Assembly: GCF_042310355.1 (NCBI RefSeq)
Contig: NZ_JBHJMR010000001.1
Coordinates: 558,001-622,000, forward strand
DNA from: Wenzhouxiangella sp042310355
GTDB taxonomy: Bacteria; Pseudomonadota; Gammaproteobacteria; Xanthomonadales; Wenzhouxiangellaceae
Reading direction: 5' to 3'
Length of the DNA: 64,000 nucleotides
This document shows positions 1-9,129 of this stretch, one piece after another. The translations under genes were made by a program, and so were the position numbers. How positions within the stretch are numbered: the first letter of the stretch is position 1; every line of letters begins with the position of its first letter. Under the pieces are notes generated by a model that saw nothing but the letters and a program-made list of their open reading frames with translations, was not told the origin of the DNA and searched no databases.

Positions 1-668
1 TGAAGCTCAAGTCGTGGTCCGACGACAACGGCATCGCCGTCTACCTGCAGCCCAAGGGTCCGGACACGGTCCACCGGCTTTGGCCCGAAACGCATGAGCT
101 GAGCTATCGGCTCGATGACTTTGACCTGGAAATGGCCTTTCACCCCCAGCATTTCATCCAGGTCAACGCCGCCATCAACCGGGCCCTGGTCAAGCGCGCC
201 GTGGATCTCCTGAATCCGGGGTCCGACGATCGGGTTCTTGATTTGTTCTGCGGCCTGGGTAACTTCACGCTGCCGCTGGCTCAGCGCGCCGGCCACGTCA
301 CGGGCATCGAGGGCGCCGCCGAGCTGATCGAGGCGGCCGGGGCCAACGCGCGCCGCAACGGAATCGAGAACGTCGAGCTGGAAGTCGCCGACCTGACCGA
401 AGACGTTTCGAGCCGACCCTGGTACCGGGCCGGCTTCGACGGCGTGCTGATCGATCCGCCGCGCAGCGGCGCCTTCGAGATCCTGCCGATGATCGCCGAC
501 TCGGGTGCGAAGCGAGTCGTCTACGTGTCCTGCAACCCGGGCACCCTGGCCCGCGACGCCGGAGAACTCGTCAGGCAGCACGGCTTCCGGCTCGCCGGCG
601 CCGGCATCGCGGACATGTTCCCGCACACCGCCCACGTCGAATCCATCGCCTTGTTCGAGCGCCTATGA
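1..668 (+). CDS. rlmD: 23S rRNA (uracil-C5)-methyltransferase RlmD, 3' part
   Basis: The reading frame is open from base 3 to the stop at 666-668, so the gene enters from the left edge and only its C-terminal ~221 residues are seen. Visible motifs are the SAM-binding DLFCGLGNFTLPLA, the DPPRSGA motif and SCNPGTLARD, whose Cys is the catalytic nucleophile of the RumA/TrmA family. The family methylates uracil C5 in rRNA or tRNA; RlmD (U1939 of 23S rRNA) is the best match, from the HFIQVN and FxDMFPHTxHVE segments. The iron-sulfur TRAM part lies outside the window. The stop overlaps the nagZ start as ATGA, so the two are translationally coupled. RlmC or another paralogue cannot be fully excluded without the N-terminus. 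Confidence 0.9.
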   Translation, partial: KLKSWSDDNGIAVYLQPKGPDTVHRLWPETHELSYRLDDFDLEMAFHPQHFIQVNAAINRALVKRAVDLLNPGSDDRVLDLFCGLGNFTLPLAQRAGHVTGIEGAAELIEAAGANARRNGIENVELEVADLTEDVSSRPWYRAGFDGVLIDPPRSGAFEILPMIADSGAKRVVYVSCNPGTLARDAGELVRQHGFRLAGAGIADMFPHTAHVESIALFERL

Positions 669-1681
669 GCGAGCAACTTCCGCTGGGACCGTTGATCGTC
701 GGGATCGACGGTACGTCGCTCGACGAGTCCACCGCGGACATGCTGCGTCAACCGGCTGTGGGCGGCGTCATCCTGTTCTCGCGCAACTATGAGTCACCCG
801 AGCAACTTCGTCGTCTGACCGGAGAGATTCGAGCTCTGCGTTCGCCGAGGCTGTTGCTGGCCGTCGACCAGGAGGGCGGTCGCGTGCAGCGTTTCCGCGA
901 CGGCTTCACGCCATTGCCGCCGCTGGCCGTGCTGGGCCGCTGGCACCGCTCGCACCCGGACCGGGCCCGCGACCTGGCCTACCGTCACGGACGCGTGATG
1001 GCGGCCGAAGTGCTGGGGCACGGTGTCGATCTGAGCTTTGCGCCGGTGCTCGATCTCGATCGCGGCAGCAGCGTTATCGGTGATCGCGGCATGTCTTCGG
1101 ATCCGGTGGTCGTTGCCGACCTGGCGGCCCACTACATCGCGGGCATGAAGGACGCGGGCATGCGCTGCTGCGGCAAGCACTTTCCGGGGCACGGTTCGGT
1201 CGAGGCCGACTCCCACGATGAAGTGGTGGTCGACGAGCGTGACCTGGACGCTCTGGAGGACGACCTTGCGCCCTTTACCGAACTGGCCGATTCGCTCGAC
1301 AGCGTTATGATGGCGCACGTGTGTTATCCAGCTCGCGATCATGAGCCGGCAGGCTATTCGCGCGCCTGGGTCATCGAGATCCTGAGGGAGCGCCTGGATT
1401 TCCGGGGGGTGGTCATATCCGACGACCTGGACATGGCCGGAGCCAGCCCGGCCGGCAGCTTGGTGGAGCGTGTTGCAAAGTCGCTGGCCGCCGGGTGTGA
1501 CGCGGTGCTGGTCTGCCGGCCCGAGTCGGCACGCGGGCTGATTGCCTCGACAGGTTCGTGGACTTCGCCCGGGGTCGGCACACTGGAGCAGCTTTACGGC
1601 CGCGCAATGGCCGAGTTGGAAGAGCAGGAGCGGGTGCCCGAGTTTCGGGCCTGGCGTGATTCGCTGCGGGCATTGAGCTGA
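665..1681 (+). CDS. nagZ: Beta-N-acetylhexosaminidase NagZ
   Basis: Glycoside hydrolase family 3 enzyme of 338 residues, the usual length of cytoplasmic proteobacterial NagZ. It removes GlcNAc from anhydro-muropeptides during cell-wall recycling. The N-terminus has the family's GPLIVGIDGTSL and GGVILFSRNY; LLAVDQEGGRVQRF is the substrate-binding loop. KHFPGHGSVEADSHDE contains the flexible-loop catalytic Asp-His pair, and VVISDDLDMAGA carries the nucleophile Asp. There is no signal peptide, in agreement with a cytosolic role. The start overlaps the rlmD stop; the next gene begins 8 bp downstream, so the three probably share a transcript. Confidence 0.95.
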   Translation: MSEQLPLGPLIVGIDGTSLDESTADMLRQPAVGGVILFSRNYESPEQLRRLTGEIRALRSPRLLLAVDQEGGRVQRFRDGFTPLPPLAVLGRWHRSHPDRARDLAYRHGRVMAAEVLGHGVDLSFAPVLDLDRGSSVIGDRGMSSDPVVVADLAAHYIAGMKDAGMRCCGKHFPGHGSVEADSHDEVVVDERDLDALEDDLAPFTELADSLDSVMMAHVCYPARDHEPAGYSRAWVIEILRERLDFRGVVISDDLDMAGASPAGSLVERVAKSLAAGCDAVLVCRPESARGLIASTGSWTSPGVGTLEQLYGRAMAELEEQERVPEFRAWRDSLRALS

Positions 1682-1689
1682 GGAGAAGC

Positions 1690-3000
1690 ATGCAGGAGTT
1701 CATCGACAATCTTGGCGGCGTGGCCGGCATTCCGGGCTGGACGATCAAGGCCTTTGCGATCATCCTGGCGGCGTTGCTGCTGGAACTGGTCTACCGGGTT
1801 TTCATCAAGCATCTCGATCGGTTGGCCGGCAAGAGCAATCACCTGTGGGACGATGCGGTGGTCTACGCCGGCAAGCGCCCGGTGTCGCTGCTGATCTGGT
1901 GGCAGGGACTGATCATGGCCGCGCGTGTGATTGCGCCGCACTCGGATGTCATCGCATTCGATTCATCGCTGCTCAACGCCGCTCAGCAGCTCGGCCTGGT
2001 GCTGGCGGCTACCTGGTTCTTCTTCCGGCTGACGACCGGTTTCGAACAGGCCTTCGTCGAGGAACGACGAAAGCGCAACGAGTACGTCGACCTCACCACG
2101 GTAACCGTGCTGGGTCGAATCGTTCGCATTGCGTTCGTGCTTACCGGCGTGCTGACGGCGCTGAGCGTCCTCGAGATTCCGATCTCGGGCTTCCTGGCCG
2201 CTGGTGGTGTCGGTGGCATTGCCGTGGGCCTGGCGGCGCGCGATCTGTTGGCCAACTTCTTCGGCGGCCTTACGGTGTTCATGGACCGGCCGTTCTCGGT
2301 CGGCGACTGGGTACGTTCCCCCGACCGGGAAATCGAAGGCACGGTGGAGCATATCGACTGGCGCGTGACCCGGATCCGCAAGTTCGACAAGCGGCCGATG
2401 TACGTGCCGAATGCCACCTTCACGACGGTGACGCTGGAGAACCCTTCGCGCATGACCCATCGCCGTATCGCCGAGCATGTCGGCGTGCGCTACGATGATT
2501 TTTCGGTTTTGCGCAAGGTTGTCGAAGCCATTCGCGAATACATCAACAATCACGACGCGCTTGATAACACGCAGACGACGATGGTGCACTTCGACCGCTT
2601 CGGGGAGAGTTCGCTCGACATCATGGTGTACTGCTTCACCAAGACCGTGGTCTGGACGGAATATCACCAGGTGCGCGAGGACGTGTTGCTGGGTGTCGGC
2701 GAGATCATCGAGTCGTTTGGTGCCGAGGTTGCCTTCCCGACCCGTACGCTCAAGGTCGATCTTTCCGAGCAGATGGCCGAGGACGCAAGCGCTGTCGGTT
2801 CCGCCCTTTCCGAGCGGCGAGAGAGCGATTCGGAGAATGGCTCGCGCTCGAAGAAGGGCGCTGGCAAGTCCACCAAGCGCTCACGCCGGGAGAAAGAAAC
2901 CAGCAAGCAGGTCAAGACCGACAGTGGTGACGATGAGCGCGAGCCGCGCGGCGGCGACGTCGGTGGAGACAGCGGAGACGGTGGTGATGGCAGTGCCTGA
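1690..3000 (+). CDS. MscS-family mechanosensitive ion channel
   Basis: A 436-residue small-conductance mechanosensitive channel. The N-terminal half has hydrophobic segments (about residues 15-35, 65-85, 95-110 and 145-165). A pore-lining TM3-like stretch rich in Gly and Ala follows (SGFLAAGGVGGIAVGLAARD, about 158-180), then the MscS beta domain with FMDRPFSVGDWV and NATFTTVTLENPSRM. Such channels release solutes on hypo-osmotic shock, which fits a salt-adapted organism with betaine synthesis elsewhere in the window. The last ~75 residues are a highly charged, low-complexity Ser/Lys/Asp/Gly tail not typical of the core family. ATG is preceded by GAGGAG. The stop overlaps the start of the hpt-like gene. 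Confidence 0.88.
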   Translation: MQEFIDNLGGVAGIPGWTIKAFAIILAALLLELVYRVFIKHLDRLAGKSNHLWDDAVVYAGKRPVSLLIWWQGLIMAARVIAPHSDVIAFDSSLLNAAQQLGLVLAATWFFFRLTTGFEQAFVEERRKRNEYVDLTTVTVLGRIVRIAFVLTGVLTALSVLEIPISGFLAAGGVGGIAVGLAARDLLANFFGGLTVFMDRPFSVGDWVRSPDREIEGTVEHIDWRVTRIRKFDKRPMYVPNATFTTVTLENPSRMTHRRIAEHVGVRYDDFSVLRKVVEAIREYINNHDALDNTQTTMVHFDRFGESSLDIMVYCFTKTVVWTEYHQVREDVLLGVGEIIESFGAEVAFPTRTLKVDLSEQMAEDASAVGSALSERRESDSENGSRSKKGAGKSTKRSRREKETSKQVKTDSGDDEREPRGGDVGGDSGDGGDGSA

Positions 3001-3547
3001 TTCGGTTCACGATAACCCGCACTGGCCGGCCGGGGCCGAGTGCCTGTTCGGGGCAGGGGAAGTGTCCCGCGCTCTCGACATGCAGGCCGAGCGTATCGCT
3101 GGCCTTGTGGCGGCCGACAAGGTGCTGTCGGTGATCGCGCTGATGAAGGGCGGGATGTACCCGGCCGTCGAGCTCAGCCGTCGCCTCGGCAGCGCACTTC
3201 GCATCGACTATGTGCATGCTACCCGCTACCGCGAAGCCACGAGCGGCGGCGAGATTCACTGGCAGCACTGGCCGGAAGACATGCCGCTGGGCGACCACGT
3301 GCTCCTGGTCGACGATATCTTCGACGAGGGCCACACCATGGCCGCCGTTGCGAGCCGCCTGCGCGACCAGGGTGTCGAGCACGTCAGCACCGCCGTGCTG
3401 GCGCGCAAGCGTCACGACCGCGGCCTCGATCGTGACTGGGTGGACGATCATGCCCTGGAAGTGCCGGATCGCTACGTGTTCGGCTGCGGCATGGACTATC
3501 GCGGGCTGTGGCGGCAGCTTGACGGTATCTGGGCGCTGCCGTCATGA
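2987..3547 (+). CDS. Hypoxanthine-guanine phosphoribosyltransferase
   Basis: A 186-residue purine phosphoribosyltransferase, similar in length to the Xanthomonas/Pseudomonas Hpt-like enzymes. It would convert hypoxanthine or guanine plus PRPP to IMP or GMP. The PRPP-binding signature VLLVDDIFDEGHTM is intact, and VIALMKGGMYPAVELSRRL matches the family's N-terminal PPi loop. The ATG at 2987 is chosen because it sits inside the end of the channel gene (14 bp overlap) and gives the family's length; GTG codons nearby are alternatives. The gene overlaps the next, a nucleoside phosphorylase, by 4 bp, forming a purine-salvage pair. Confidence 0.88.
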   Translation: MAVPDSVHDNPHWPAGAECLFGAGEVSRALDMQAERIAGLVAADKVLSVIALMKGGMYPAVELSRRLGSALRIDYVHATRYREATSGGEIHWQHWPEDMPLGDHVLLVDDIFDEGHTMAAVASRLRDQGVEHVSTAVLARKRHDRGLDRDWVDDHALEVPDRYVFGCGMDYRGLWRQLDGIWALPS

Positions 3548-4263
3548 GCCTGGCGATCATCGGCGGCACCGGTGCGCTGGATCTGTTCGACGTGCTCGAG
3601 GAAAGACGCGTGGACACGCCTTACGGGCGCCCGTCCGCGGCGCTGGCGCGGGTCAGATTGCCCGGCGGCGAAGCCTGGTTCCTGGCCCGTCACGGCCGCC
3701 CCCACCGGATTCCGCCGCATCGGGTCAACTACCGCGCCAATATCGATGCGCTCCATCGCCTGGGCGTCGACCGGGTGGTGGCGATCAATGCCGTCGGCAG
3801 CATGGATCCGGCGGCCGGGCCCGGCGCGCTGGTCGTGCCCGACCAGCTGATCGACTACACCTGGGGTCGGAGTCACAGCTTCAGCGATGACGACATCAGC
3901 CCCTTGCGCCATATCGAGTTTTCCCAACCCTTTGCCGGCCCCGCCCGCGCGCGGCTGCTGGAGGCGGCTTCCAGCTCGGGGGTGGCCTGCGCCGACGGAG
4001 GCTGCGTGGCCGTAACGCAGGGCCCGCGGCTCGAGACGGCGGCCGAGATTGCCCGGATGCGCCGCGACGGCGCAACCCTGGTGGGCATGACGACCATGCC
4101 GGAGGCGGCCCTGGCGCGTGAGGCGGGGATCGATTACGCCAGCCTGTGCGTGGTCGCCAACGCGGCCGCGGGCCTCGACGAGGCTCCGATTTCCGAGGAC
4201 GCCATCCACGAGGTCCTGGCCAGCTCCATGAGCCGGGTCCGCAAGCTGCTTGAGGCCCTGTAA
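3544..4263 (+). CDS. S-methyl-5'-thioinosine phosphorylase (MTAP/PNP family)
   Basis: A 239-residue purine nucleoside phosphorylase-2 family protein. Motifs visible are the phosphate-binding IIGGTGALDL, the RHGRPHRIPPHRVNYRAN segment, INAVGSMDP, VTQGPRLETAAEI and GMTTMPEAALAREAGI. In gammaproteobacteria lacking MTA nucleosidase this family cleaves methylthioinosine from the polyamine/quorum-sensing by-product MTA, giving hypoxanthine. The upstream Hpt-like enzyme would then recycle that base, so the two overlapping genes form a sensible pathway. MTA phosphorylase specificity is the main alternative; residues alone do not let me decide. Confidence 0.85.
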   Translation: MSLAIIGGTGALDLFDVLEERRVDTPYGRPSAALARVRLPGGEAWFLARHGRPHRIPPHRVNYRANIDALHRLGVDRVVAINAVGSMDPAAGPGALVVPDQLIDYTWGRSHSFSDDDISPLRHIEFSQPFAGPARARLLEAASSSGVACADGGCVAVTQGPRLETAAEIARMRRDGATLVGMTTMPEAALAREAGIDYASLCVVANAAAGLDEAPISEDAIHEVLASSMSRVRKLLEAL

Positions 4264-4341
4264 GGGCGGGACAGGTTCGGCACGCCAACTGCCCTGGCGC
4301 TTTCCGGGGCCAAACTGTGATCCGCTTCTCCCTGATTCTTC

Positions 4342-4370
4342 TTGGGTTTTCGGGTTCTACGTCTTATGCT
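4342..4370 (+). promoter_or_regulatory. Candidate sigma-70 promoter for the gene at 4408
   Basis: TTGGGT (4342-4347) and TATGCT (4365-4370) are separated by 17 bp, with the start codon 37 bp further on. It lies in the 144-bp gap after the salvage genes, where transcription would need to restart. Confidence 0.4.
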
Positions 4371-4407
4371 GTAGTGGACTGCCGAACCAGCCAGTGAGGA
4401 TTACGGC

Positions 4408-5331
4408 ATGCCCGAAACCCCGACCCTTTCCGTACTCGAGACCGGCCAGAAAGAGCGTACCGTCATGCGGTCTCTGCTGAACCTCGCCGGTGTGCGCAGC
4501 GGTGGGGGCACCTGGCAGGTGATGGACGAGCCCGGCGGCAACGTCACGATCATCGATGTGGACTCCGATGACGGCGAGTCGCGCTGGCGCGAGTTGCGCG
4601 AGGCCGGCCACAACCCGATTGCCCTGACGCGGCGACGTGAATTCGCGGCCGAGCACGTGCTGCACAAGCCCTTGCGCTCCCGCGAGTTCCTGAATCTGCT
4701 CGAGCGGGTCAGTTCCGAAGACGTTCCGCCCCCCGGGTCGGAGCGGATCGAGGCGCCCGATGAAGGTGGGCGCCCCGAATGGCTGGGGATCGAGCAGTCG
4801 GACGATCCCGATCACGCCACCCTGGCCGAACATCTTCGGCGACAGACCTGGAGCAGCCCGGTCGTGATCGACCTGGCGGGTTGGCCCCGGCTCGTGATCG
4901 ATCCCGGTTCCGGCAGCTGGTTCTACGACGGCACGATGGCCGACATGCAGCCCCAGATGTTTGCGCGGCCGATGCCGGCCTCCGCCGGTAAGCCGGTCTC
5001 GAGTGCCGACCTGGTCGATGCAGTCGAACAGGTCGTGCGTCGCCCCCTGAGTGAACTCAAGTGGTTTGCCGGCCTGGCCCAGTCGCGCGGCAGGCTCCAC
5101 CCGGACCTGCTCGGCGAAGTCCAGTTCATGCTGACCCAGGCCCCGAGCGATGCGATGAAGCACGAGCGCTATGCCAAGCTGGCCCGGATTCTCATCCGCG
5201 CACCGGTCGGCATCGACGACCTGCACCGCCTGTCGGGCGAAACACCGGAAAACATCGCCGCCTTCCTCAACGCCTGCTACACGACCGGCCGCTTGCTGGT
5301 CAATCGTTCGGCGCAGGCGGCGGGATTCTGA
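4408..5331 (+). CDS. Protein of unknown function with degenerate receiver-like N-terminus
   Basis: I do not recognise this 307-residue protein as a named family. Residues ~40-110 read like a response-regulator receiver: a beta strand ending at Asp50 (VTIIDVD), ALTRR around Thr74, and an HKPL motif with Lys87 followed by an amphipathic helix. The first acidic pair of a true receiver is missing, so phosphorylation is doubtful. Residues 115-150 are a linker. The C-terminal ~100 residues are helical (LSELKWFAGLAQSRG, HERYAKLARILIRAP, ENIAAFLNACYTTGRLL) and resemble a small winged-helix module. No signal peptide or membrane segment is seen. It stands alone, flanked by a promoter-like element and a large inverted repeat. 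Confidence 0.6.
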   Translation: MPETPTLSVLETGQKERTVMRSLLNLAGVRSGGGTWQVMDEPGGNVTIIDVDSDDGESRWRELREAGHNPIALTRRREFAAEHVLHKPLRSREFLNLLERVSSEDVPPPGSERIEAPDEGGRPEWLGIEQSDDPDHATLAEHLRRQTWSSPVVIDLAGWPRLVIDPGSGSWFYDGTMADMQPQMFARPMPASAGKPVSSADLVDAVEQVVRRPLSELKWFAGLAQSRGRLHPDLLGEVQFMLTQAPSDAMKHERYAKLARILIRAPVGIDDLHRLSGETPENIAAFLNACYTTGRLLVNRSAQAAGF

Positions 5332-5393
5332 ATTGGCGGGCTTTCGGTTGGAATAGTCGAAGTCGGACGGCCGAGCGGCTGCGGGTGGACTTC

Positions 5394-5576
5394 GAATTTT
5401 CAAATTCCAAGCACCAATTTACAAACAATGTCCAATGACCCAATTTTCAATGACCGAAACAAAACCTTTGTGCCCGAAGCGTCTTCGGCCCTAGCTCAGG
5501 CCGCGCGCCGTTTCGAACATTGAGATTTCGATCATTGGTCTTTGTTTGAAAATCGTTGCTTGGTACTTGAGAATTC
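5394..5576. repeat. Long imperfect inverted repeat in convergent intergenic region
   Basis: The arms 5394-5440 and 5530-5576 are each 47 bp and match in 38 positions when one is reverse-complemented. The similarity continues inward (5441-5460 against about 5510-5529). The arms are AT-rich in a GC-rich genome, and the centre holds a small CCGAAG-N3-CTTCGG hairpin. It fills the gap between the convergent gene at 4408 and dnaE, which otherwise holds no gene. Confidence 0.8.
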
Positions 5577-5592
5577 CTGGCCCCTTCCGCCC

Positions 5593-8500
5593 CTAGTATT
5601 TCAACCTCACTTCCCCGATCCCCGCTACTCCCCCCAAGGCAGCTAGCAGCTCGGTCGACGGCGTGACGTGCCAGTTTCCGCCCAGGCGCACCAGGGCCTG
5701 GGCCGACTGGTTGCGGTAGTGGATGACCACCGGCGTGCGACCCGGTCGATAGGGTTGCAGGGCGGCGGCCAGGTCCTGTTCGAGCATGGCCGGCGGGCGG
5801 CTGATCTCGATTTCCACGCGCCGCGCGAACTGGGAGCGGGCTTCGTCGACGCTCATTACTTCCTCGGCCACCATCCGGTGCCCGCCGCGGAAGCTGTCGA
5901 CCTCGACCCGGCCCCGGACCACCACGATTTCGTCGGCGATGAGCCGATCCGAAACTTGCTGATACAGCCGGTCGAAAACCGCTACCTCGAGTCGCGCCGT
6001 GCCGTCGTCGAGGGCGATGAAGGCCCCCTTGCCCGGGCGTCGCCGGATGGCGGCGATCAGGCCGGCGAGGGTCATCGGCTTGCCCTGGCCTCGGCGCCGG
6101 CCCTCACCGCCGTTGCTGCCGAGCAACTTGTCGATGCGCTCGAGCGTCGTGGTCGTGGTGTCGGCCAGTTCGTCACGCAGCTCGTCCATGGGGTGCCCCG
6201 ACAGATACAGGCCGAGGGTCTCCTTCTCGGCCCGCAGGCGCTGGCGCAGGGTCCAGTCGCGGACGTCGGGCAGCGCGCGCTCGTGTTCGCCGCCCGAGCC
6301 CTGTGATGCCGGTTCGCCCCCGCCGAACAGGCTGGACTGGCCGGCTTCCCGGTCGGCCTGGAAGCGCTCGGCTTCGGTCACGATTTCCGGCAGGCCCTGC
6401 ATCAGCGCGGCGCGGTTGTCGTGCAGGCAGTCGGCGGCGCCCGATCGGATCAGGGTCTCGAGGGTGCGGCGGTTGAGCCGGGAGAGGTCGACTTCCCGGC
6501 ACAGGTGCGCCAGGGAGGTGAATTGTCCGCACTGCTCGCGCACGCTCACCAGGTTCTCCACCGCACCCCGTCCCACGCCCTTCAGGGCGCCCAGTCCGTA
6601 GCGGATCGCGCCGTCTTCGACTTCGAATCGATAGGCGGAACGATTGATGTCGGGCGGCAGGATCTGCAGGCCCATGAGCCGGCAGTCTTCGATCAGGTTG
6701 GAAATCTTGTCGGTCTTGTCGAGGTCGGCCGACAGCACCGCGGCCATGAACTCGGCCGGATAATGGGCCTTGAGCCATGCGGTGTGGTAGGCCACCAGGG
6801 CGTAAGCGACCGAGTGCGACTTGTTGAAACCGTAGCGCGCGAAGGTCTCCATCAGGTTGAAGATCGACTCGGCTTCCGTCGCCTCGATGCCGTTTTCGCG
6901 CGCGCCGGTCACGAAGATTTCGCGCTGGCGCTCCATCTCCGAGACCTTCTTCTTGCCCATGGCGCGGCGCAGCAGGTCGGCGGCGCCGAGGCTGTAGCCG
7001 GCCAGTTCCTGGGCGATCTGCATGACCTGCTCCTGGTAGAGGATCACGCCGTAGGTCGGCTCGAGGATCGGTCCGGCCTTGGGGTGCGGGTAGCGCACCG
7101 GCGCCTTGCCGTGCTTGCGGTCGATGTACTCCTCGACCATGCCCGCGTCCAGCGGCCCGGGCCGGTAGAGGGCGACGGCAGCGACGATGTCGTTGAAGCT
7201 GTCGGGCTTGAGCTTGCGCAGCATCTCCTTCATGCCGGGTGATTCGAGCTGGAACACGGCCGTAGTGTGGGCGGCGCGCAGCAGCTCGAAGGATTTCTTG
7301 TCGTCGAGGGGGACGTCGTCGAGATCGATCGGCGCCTTGCCGGCCTTCTCGCGCGTGGCGTTGACCGCCTTGAGCGCCCAGTCGATGATCGTGAGGTTGC
7401 GCAGCCCGAGAAAGTCGAACTTGACCAGGCCGACCGATTCGACGTCGTTCTTGTCGAACTGGGTCAGCACCGAATGGCCGTCCGGCTCCGTGTAGAGCGG
7501 CGTGTAGTCGGTCAGCGGCCCGGGCGCGATGACCAGGCCGCCGGCGTGCTTGCCGGCGTTTCGGGCCAGGCCTTCCAGCGAGCGCGCCAGGTCGAGGATG
7601 CTGCGGGTGTCGTCTTCCTTCTCGTAGCGTGCCTTGAGTTCGGGCTCTTCTTCCAGCGCCTTGCCCAGGGTCATGTCGAGCTGGTTCGGGATGAGCTTGG
7701 CGATGGAATCGACGAAGCCGTAGTTGTAACCCAGCACGCGGCCGCAGTCGCGCACCACGGCCTTGGCCGCCATGGTGCCGTAGGTGATGATCTGAGAAAC
7801 CTGGTCGCGGCCGTAGCGCTGGGCCACGTATTCGATGACCCGGTCGCGGCCGTCGACGCAGAAATCGACGTCGAAGTCGGGCATGGAGACGCGTTCGGGG
7901 TTGAGAAAGCGCTCGAACAGAAGCTCGTAACGCATTGGATCGACGTCGGTAATGCCCAGGCACCAGGCGACGACCGAGCCGGCGCCGGAGCCGCGACCGG
8001 GGCCCACGGGCACCCCGTTGTTTCGGGCCCAGGCGATGAAGTCGGCCACGATCAGGAAGTAGCCGGAGAAGCCCATCGAGACGATCACTTCCAGCTCGCG
8101 CTCGAGTCTCTGGTCGTAATCCTCGCGCGCGACGTCCTCGGCCAGGCCGTGGCGTTCGATGCGCCTGTCCAGGCCCTCGGCGGCCTTGCGTCGCACGAAG
8201 TCGTCTTCGGACTCGCCGTCGGGCACCGGAAAGGCCGGCAGGAAGTACTCGCCCAGCCGCAGCTCGAGGTTGCAGCGCCGCGCCAGGTGCAGCGTGTTCT
8301 CCAGCGCCACCGGCAGGTCGGCGAAGCGCTCGGCCATTTCCTGGCCGCTCTTGAGGTATTGCTCGTCGACGTACTCGCGCGGCCGGCGCTTGTCGTCGAG
8401 CAGGCGGGACTGGTGAATGCAGACGCGCGCCTCGTGGGCGAAGAAGTCGTCGCGGTCGACAAAGCGAACATCGTTGCTGGCCACCACGGGCAGTTGGCGT

Positions 8501-9096
8501 TGCACCGCCAGGTCGAGCAGGCCCGACTCGATCACCCGCTCGTTCTCGCGCCCCATGCGTTCAAGCGTCAGGTACAGCCGGTCGGGGAACAGCGACTCCC
8601 ATTCCTCGAGCCGGTTGCGCGCCAGGTTGCCGCGGCCGTTGGCGAGGGCCTCACCGACGTCGGACTGGCGCCCGACGAGGGCGATGAGCCCGTCGGTGTG
8701 GCCGCGCAGCCAGGCCGGATGCACCCGCGGCTGGCCACGGAATCGGCCCTCAAGGAAGCTGCGCGAGAGAATCCGGCAGAGGCTGAGGTAGCCGTCGCGA
8801 TTCTGGACCAGCAGGGTGACCACGCCGAATTGTTCGGCATCGCCGGCTTGCTGGACCCGTACGTCGGCGCCGACGATCGGCTTGATGCCCCGGGCCATGG
8901 CCGCGCCGTAGAACTTGACCAGGCCGAACAGGTTGTGCCAGTCGGTGACCGCCACTGCCGGCATCCCCAGCTCCGCGGCGCGCTCGACCAGCTCGCCGAT
9001 ACGCACCATGCCGTCCTCGAGGGAGTATTCGGTGTGCAGGCGGAGGTGGACGAAGGGGCTCGGGGGGGCGGAAGGCGTTGGGGCTTCGTCGGGCAT
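5593..9096 (-). CDS. dnaE: DNA polymerase III alpha subunit DnaE
   Basis: A 1167-residue replicative C-family polymerase, the normal length for gammaproteobacterial DnaE. The PHP domain is at the N-terminus (FVHLRLHTEYSLEDGM, VAVTDWHNLFGLVKFY). The palm has GPGRGSGAGSVVAWCLGITDVDP and the catalytic aspartates in PDFDVDFCVDGRD. The fingers contain YRPGPLDAGMVEEYI and the ILYQEQVMQIAQ segment. The C-terminus holds an OB fold and the tau-binding region. In this genome dnaX (47357) lies far away. The ATG follows a TATAAT by only six bases, so the transcript may be leaderless. Confidence 0.97.
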   Translation of the reverse strand: MPDEAPTPSAPPSPFVHLRLHTEYSLEDGMVRIGELVERAAELGMPAVAVTDWHNLFGLVKFYGAAMARGIKPIVGADVRVQQAGDAEQFGVVTLLVQNRDGYLSLCRILSRSFLEGRFRGQPRVHPAWLRGHTDGLIALVGRQSDVGEALANGRGNLARNRLEEWESLFPDRLYLTLERMGRENERVIESGLLDLAVQRQLPVVASNDVRFVDRDDFFAHEARVCIHQSRLLDDKRRPREYVDEQYLKSGQEMAERFADLPVALENTLHLARRCNLELRLGEYFLPAFPVPDGESEDDFVRRKAAEGLDRRIERHGLAEDVAREDYDQRLERELEVIVSMGFSGYFLIVADFIAWARNNGVPVGPGRGSGAGSVVAWCLGITDVDPMRYELLFERFLNPERVSMPDFDVDFCVDGRDRVIEYVAQRYGRDQVSQIITYGTMAAKAVVRDCGRVLGYNYGFVDSIAKLIPNQLDMTLGKALEEEPELKARYEKEDDTRSILDLARSLEGLARNAGKHAGGLVIAPGPLTDYTPLYTEPDGHSVLTQFDKNDVESVGLVKFDFLGLRNLTIIDWALKAVNATREKAGKAPIDLDDVPLDDKKSFELLRAAHTTAVFQLESPGMKEMLRKLKPDSFNDIVAAVALYRPGPLDAGMVEEYIDRKHGKAPVRYPHPKAGPILEPTYGVILYQEQVMQIAQELAGYSLGAADLLRRAMGKKKVSEMERQREIFVTGARENGIEATEAESIFNLMETFARYGFNKSHSVAYALVAYHTAWLKAHYPAEFMAAVLSADLDKTDKISNLIEDCRLMGLQILPPDINRSAYRFEVEDGAIRYGLGALKGVGRGAVENLVSVREQCGQFTSLAHLCREVDLSRLNRRTLETLIRSGAADCLHDNRAALMQGLPEIVTEAERFQADREAGQSSLFGGGEPASQGSGGEHERALPDVRDWTLRQRLRAEKETLGLYLSGHPMDELRDELADTTTTTLERIDKLLGSNGGEGRRRGQGKPMTLAGLIAAIRRRPGKGAFIALDDGTARLEVAVFDRLYQQVSDRLIADEIVVVRGRVEVDSFRGGHRMVAEEVMSVDEARSQFARRVEIEISRPPAMLEQDLAAALQPYRPGRTPVVIHYRNQSAQALVRLGGNWHVTPSTELLAALGGVAGIGEVRLKY

Positions 9097-9102
9097 GGGG
9101 GG

Positions 9103-9108
9103 ATTATA
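9103..9108 (-). promoter_or_regulatory. -10 element very close to dnaE start
   Basis: On the minus strand a perfect TATAAT ends six bases before the dnaE ATG. A transcript starting ~7 bases downstream would begin at or next to the start codon. No convincing -35 hexamer is seen and no Shine-Dalgarno can fit. Confidence 0.45.
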
Positions 9109-9129
9109 AACGGCGAGGGCCCGGATCGA

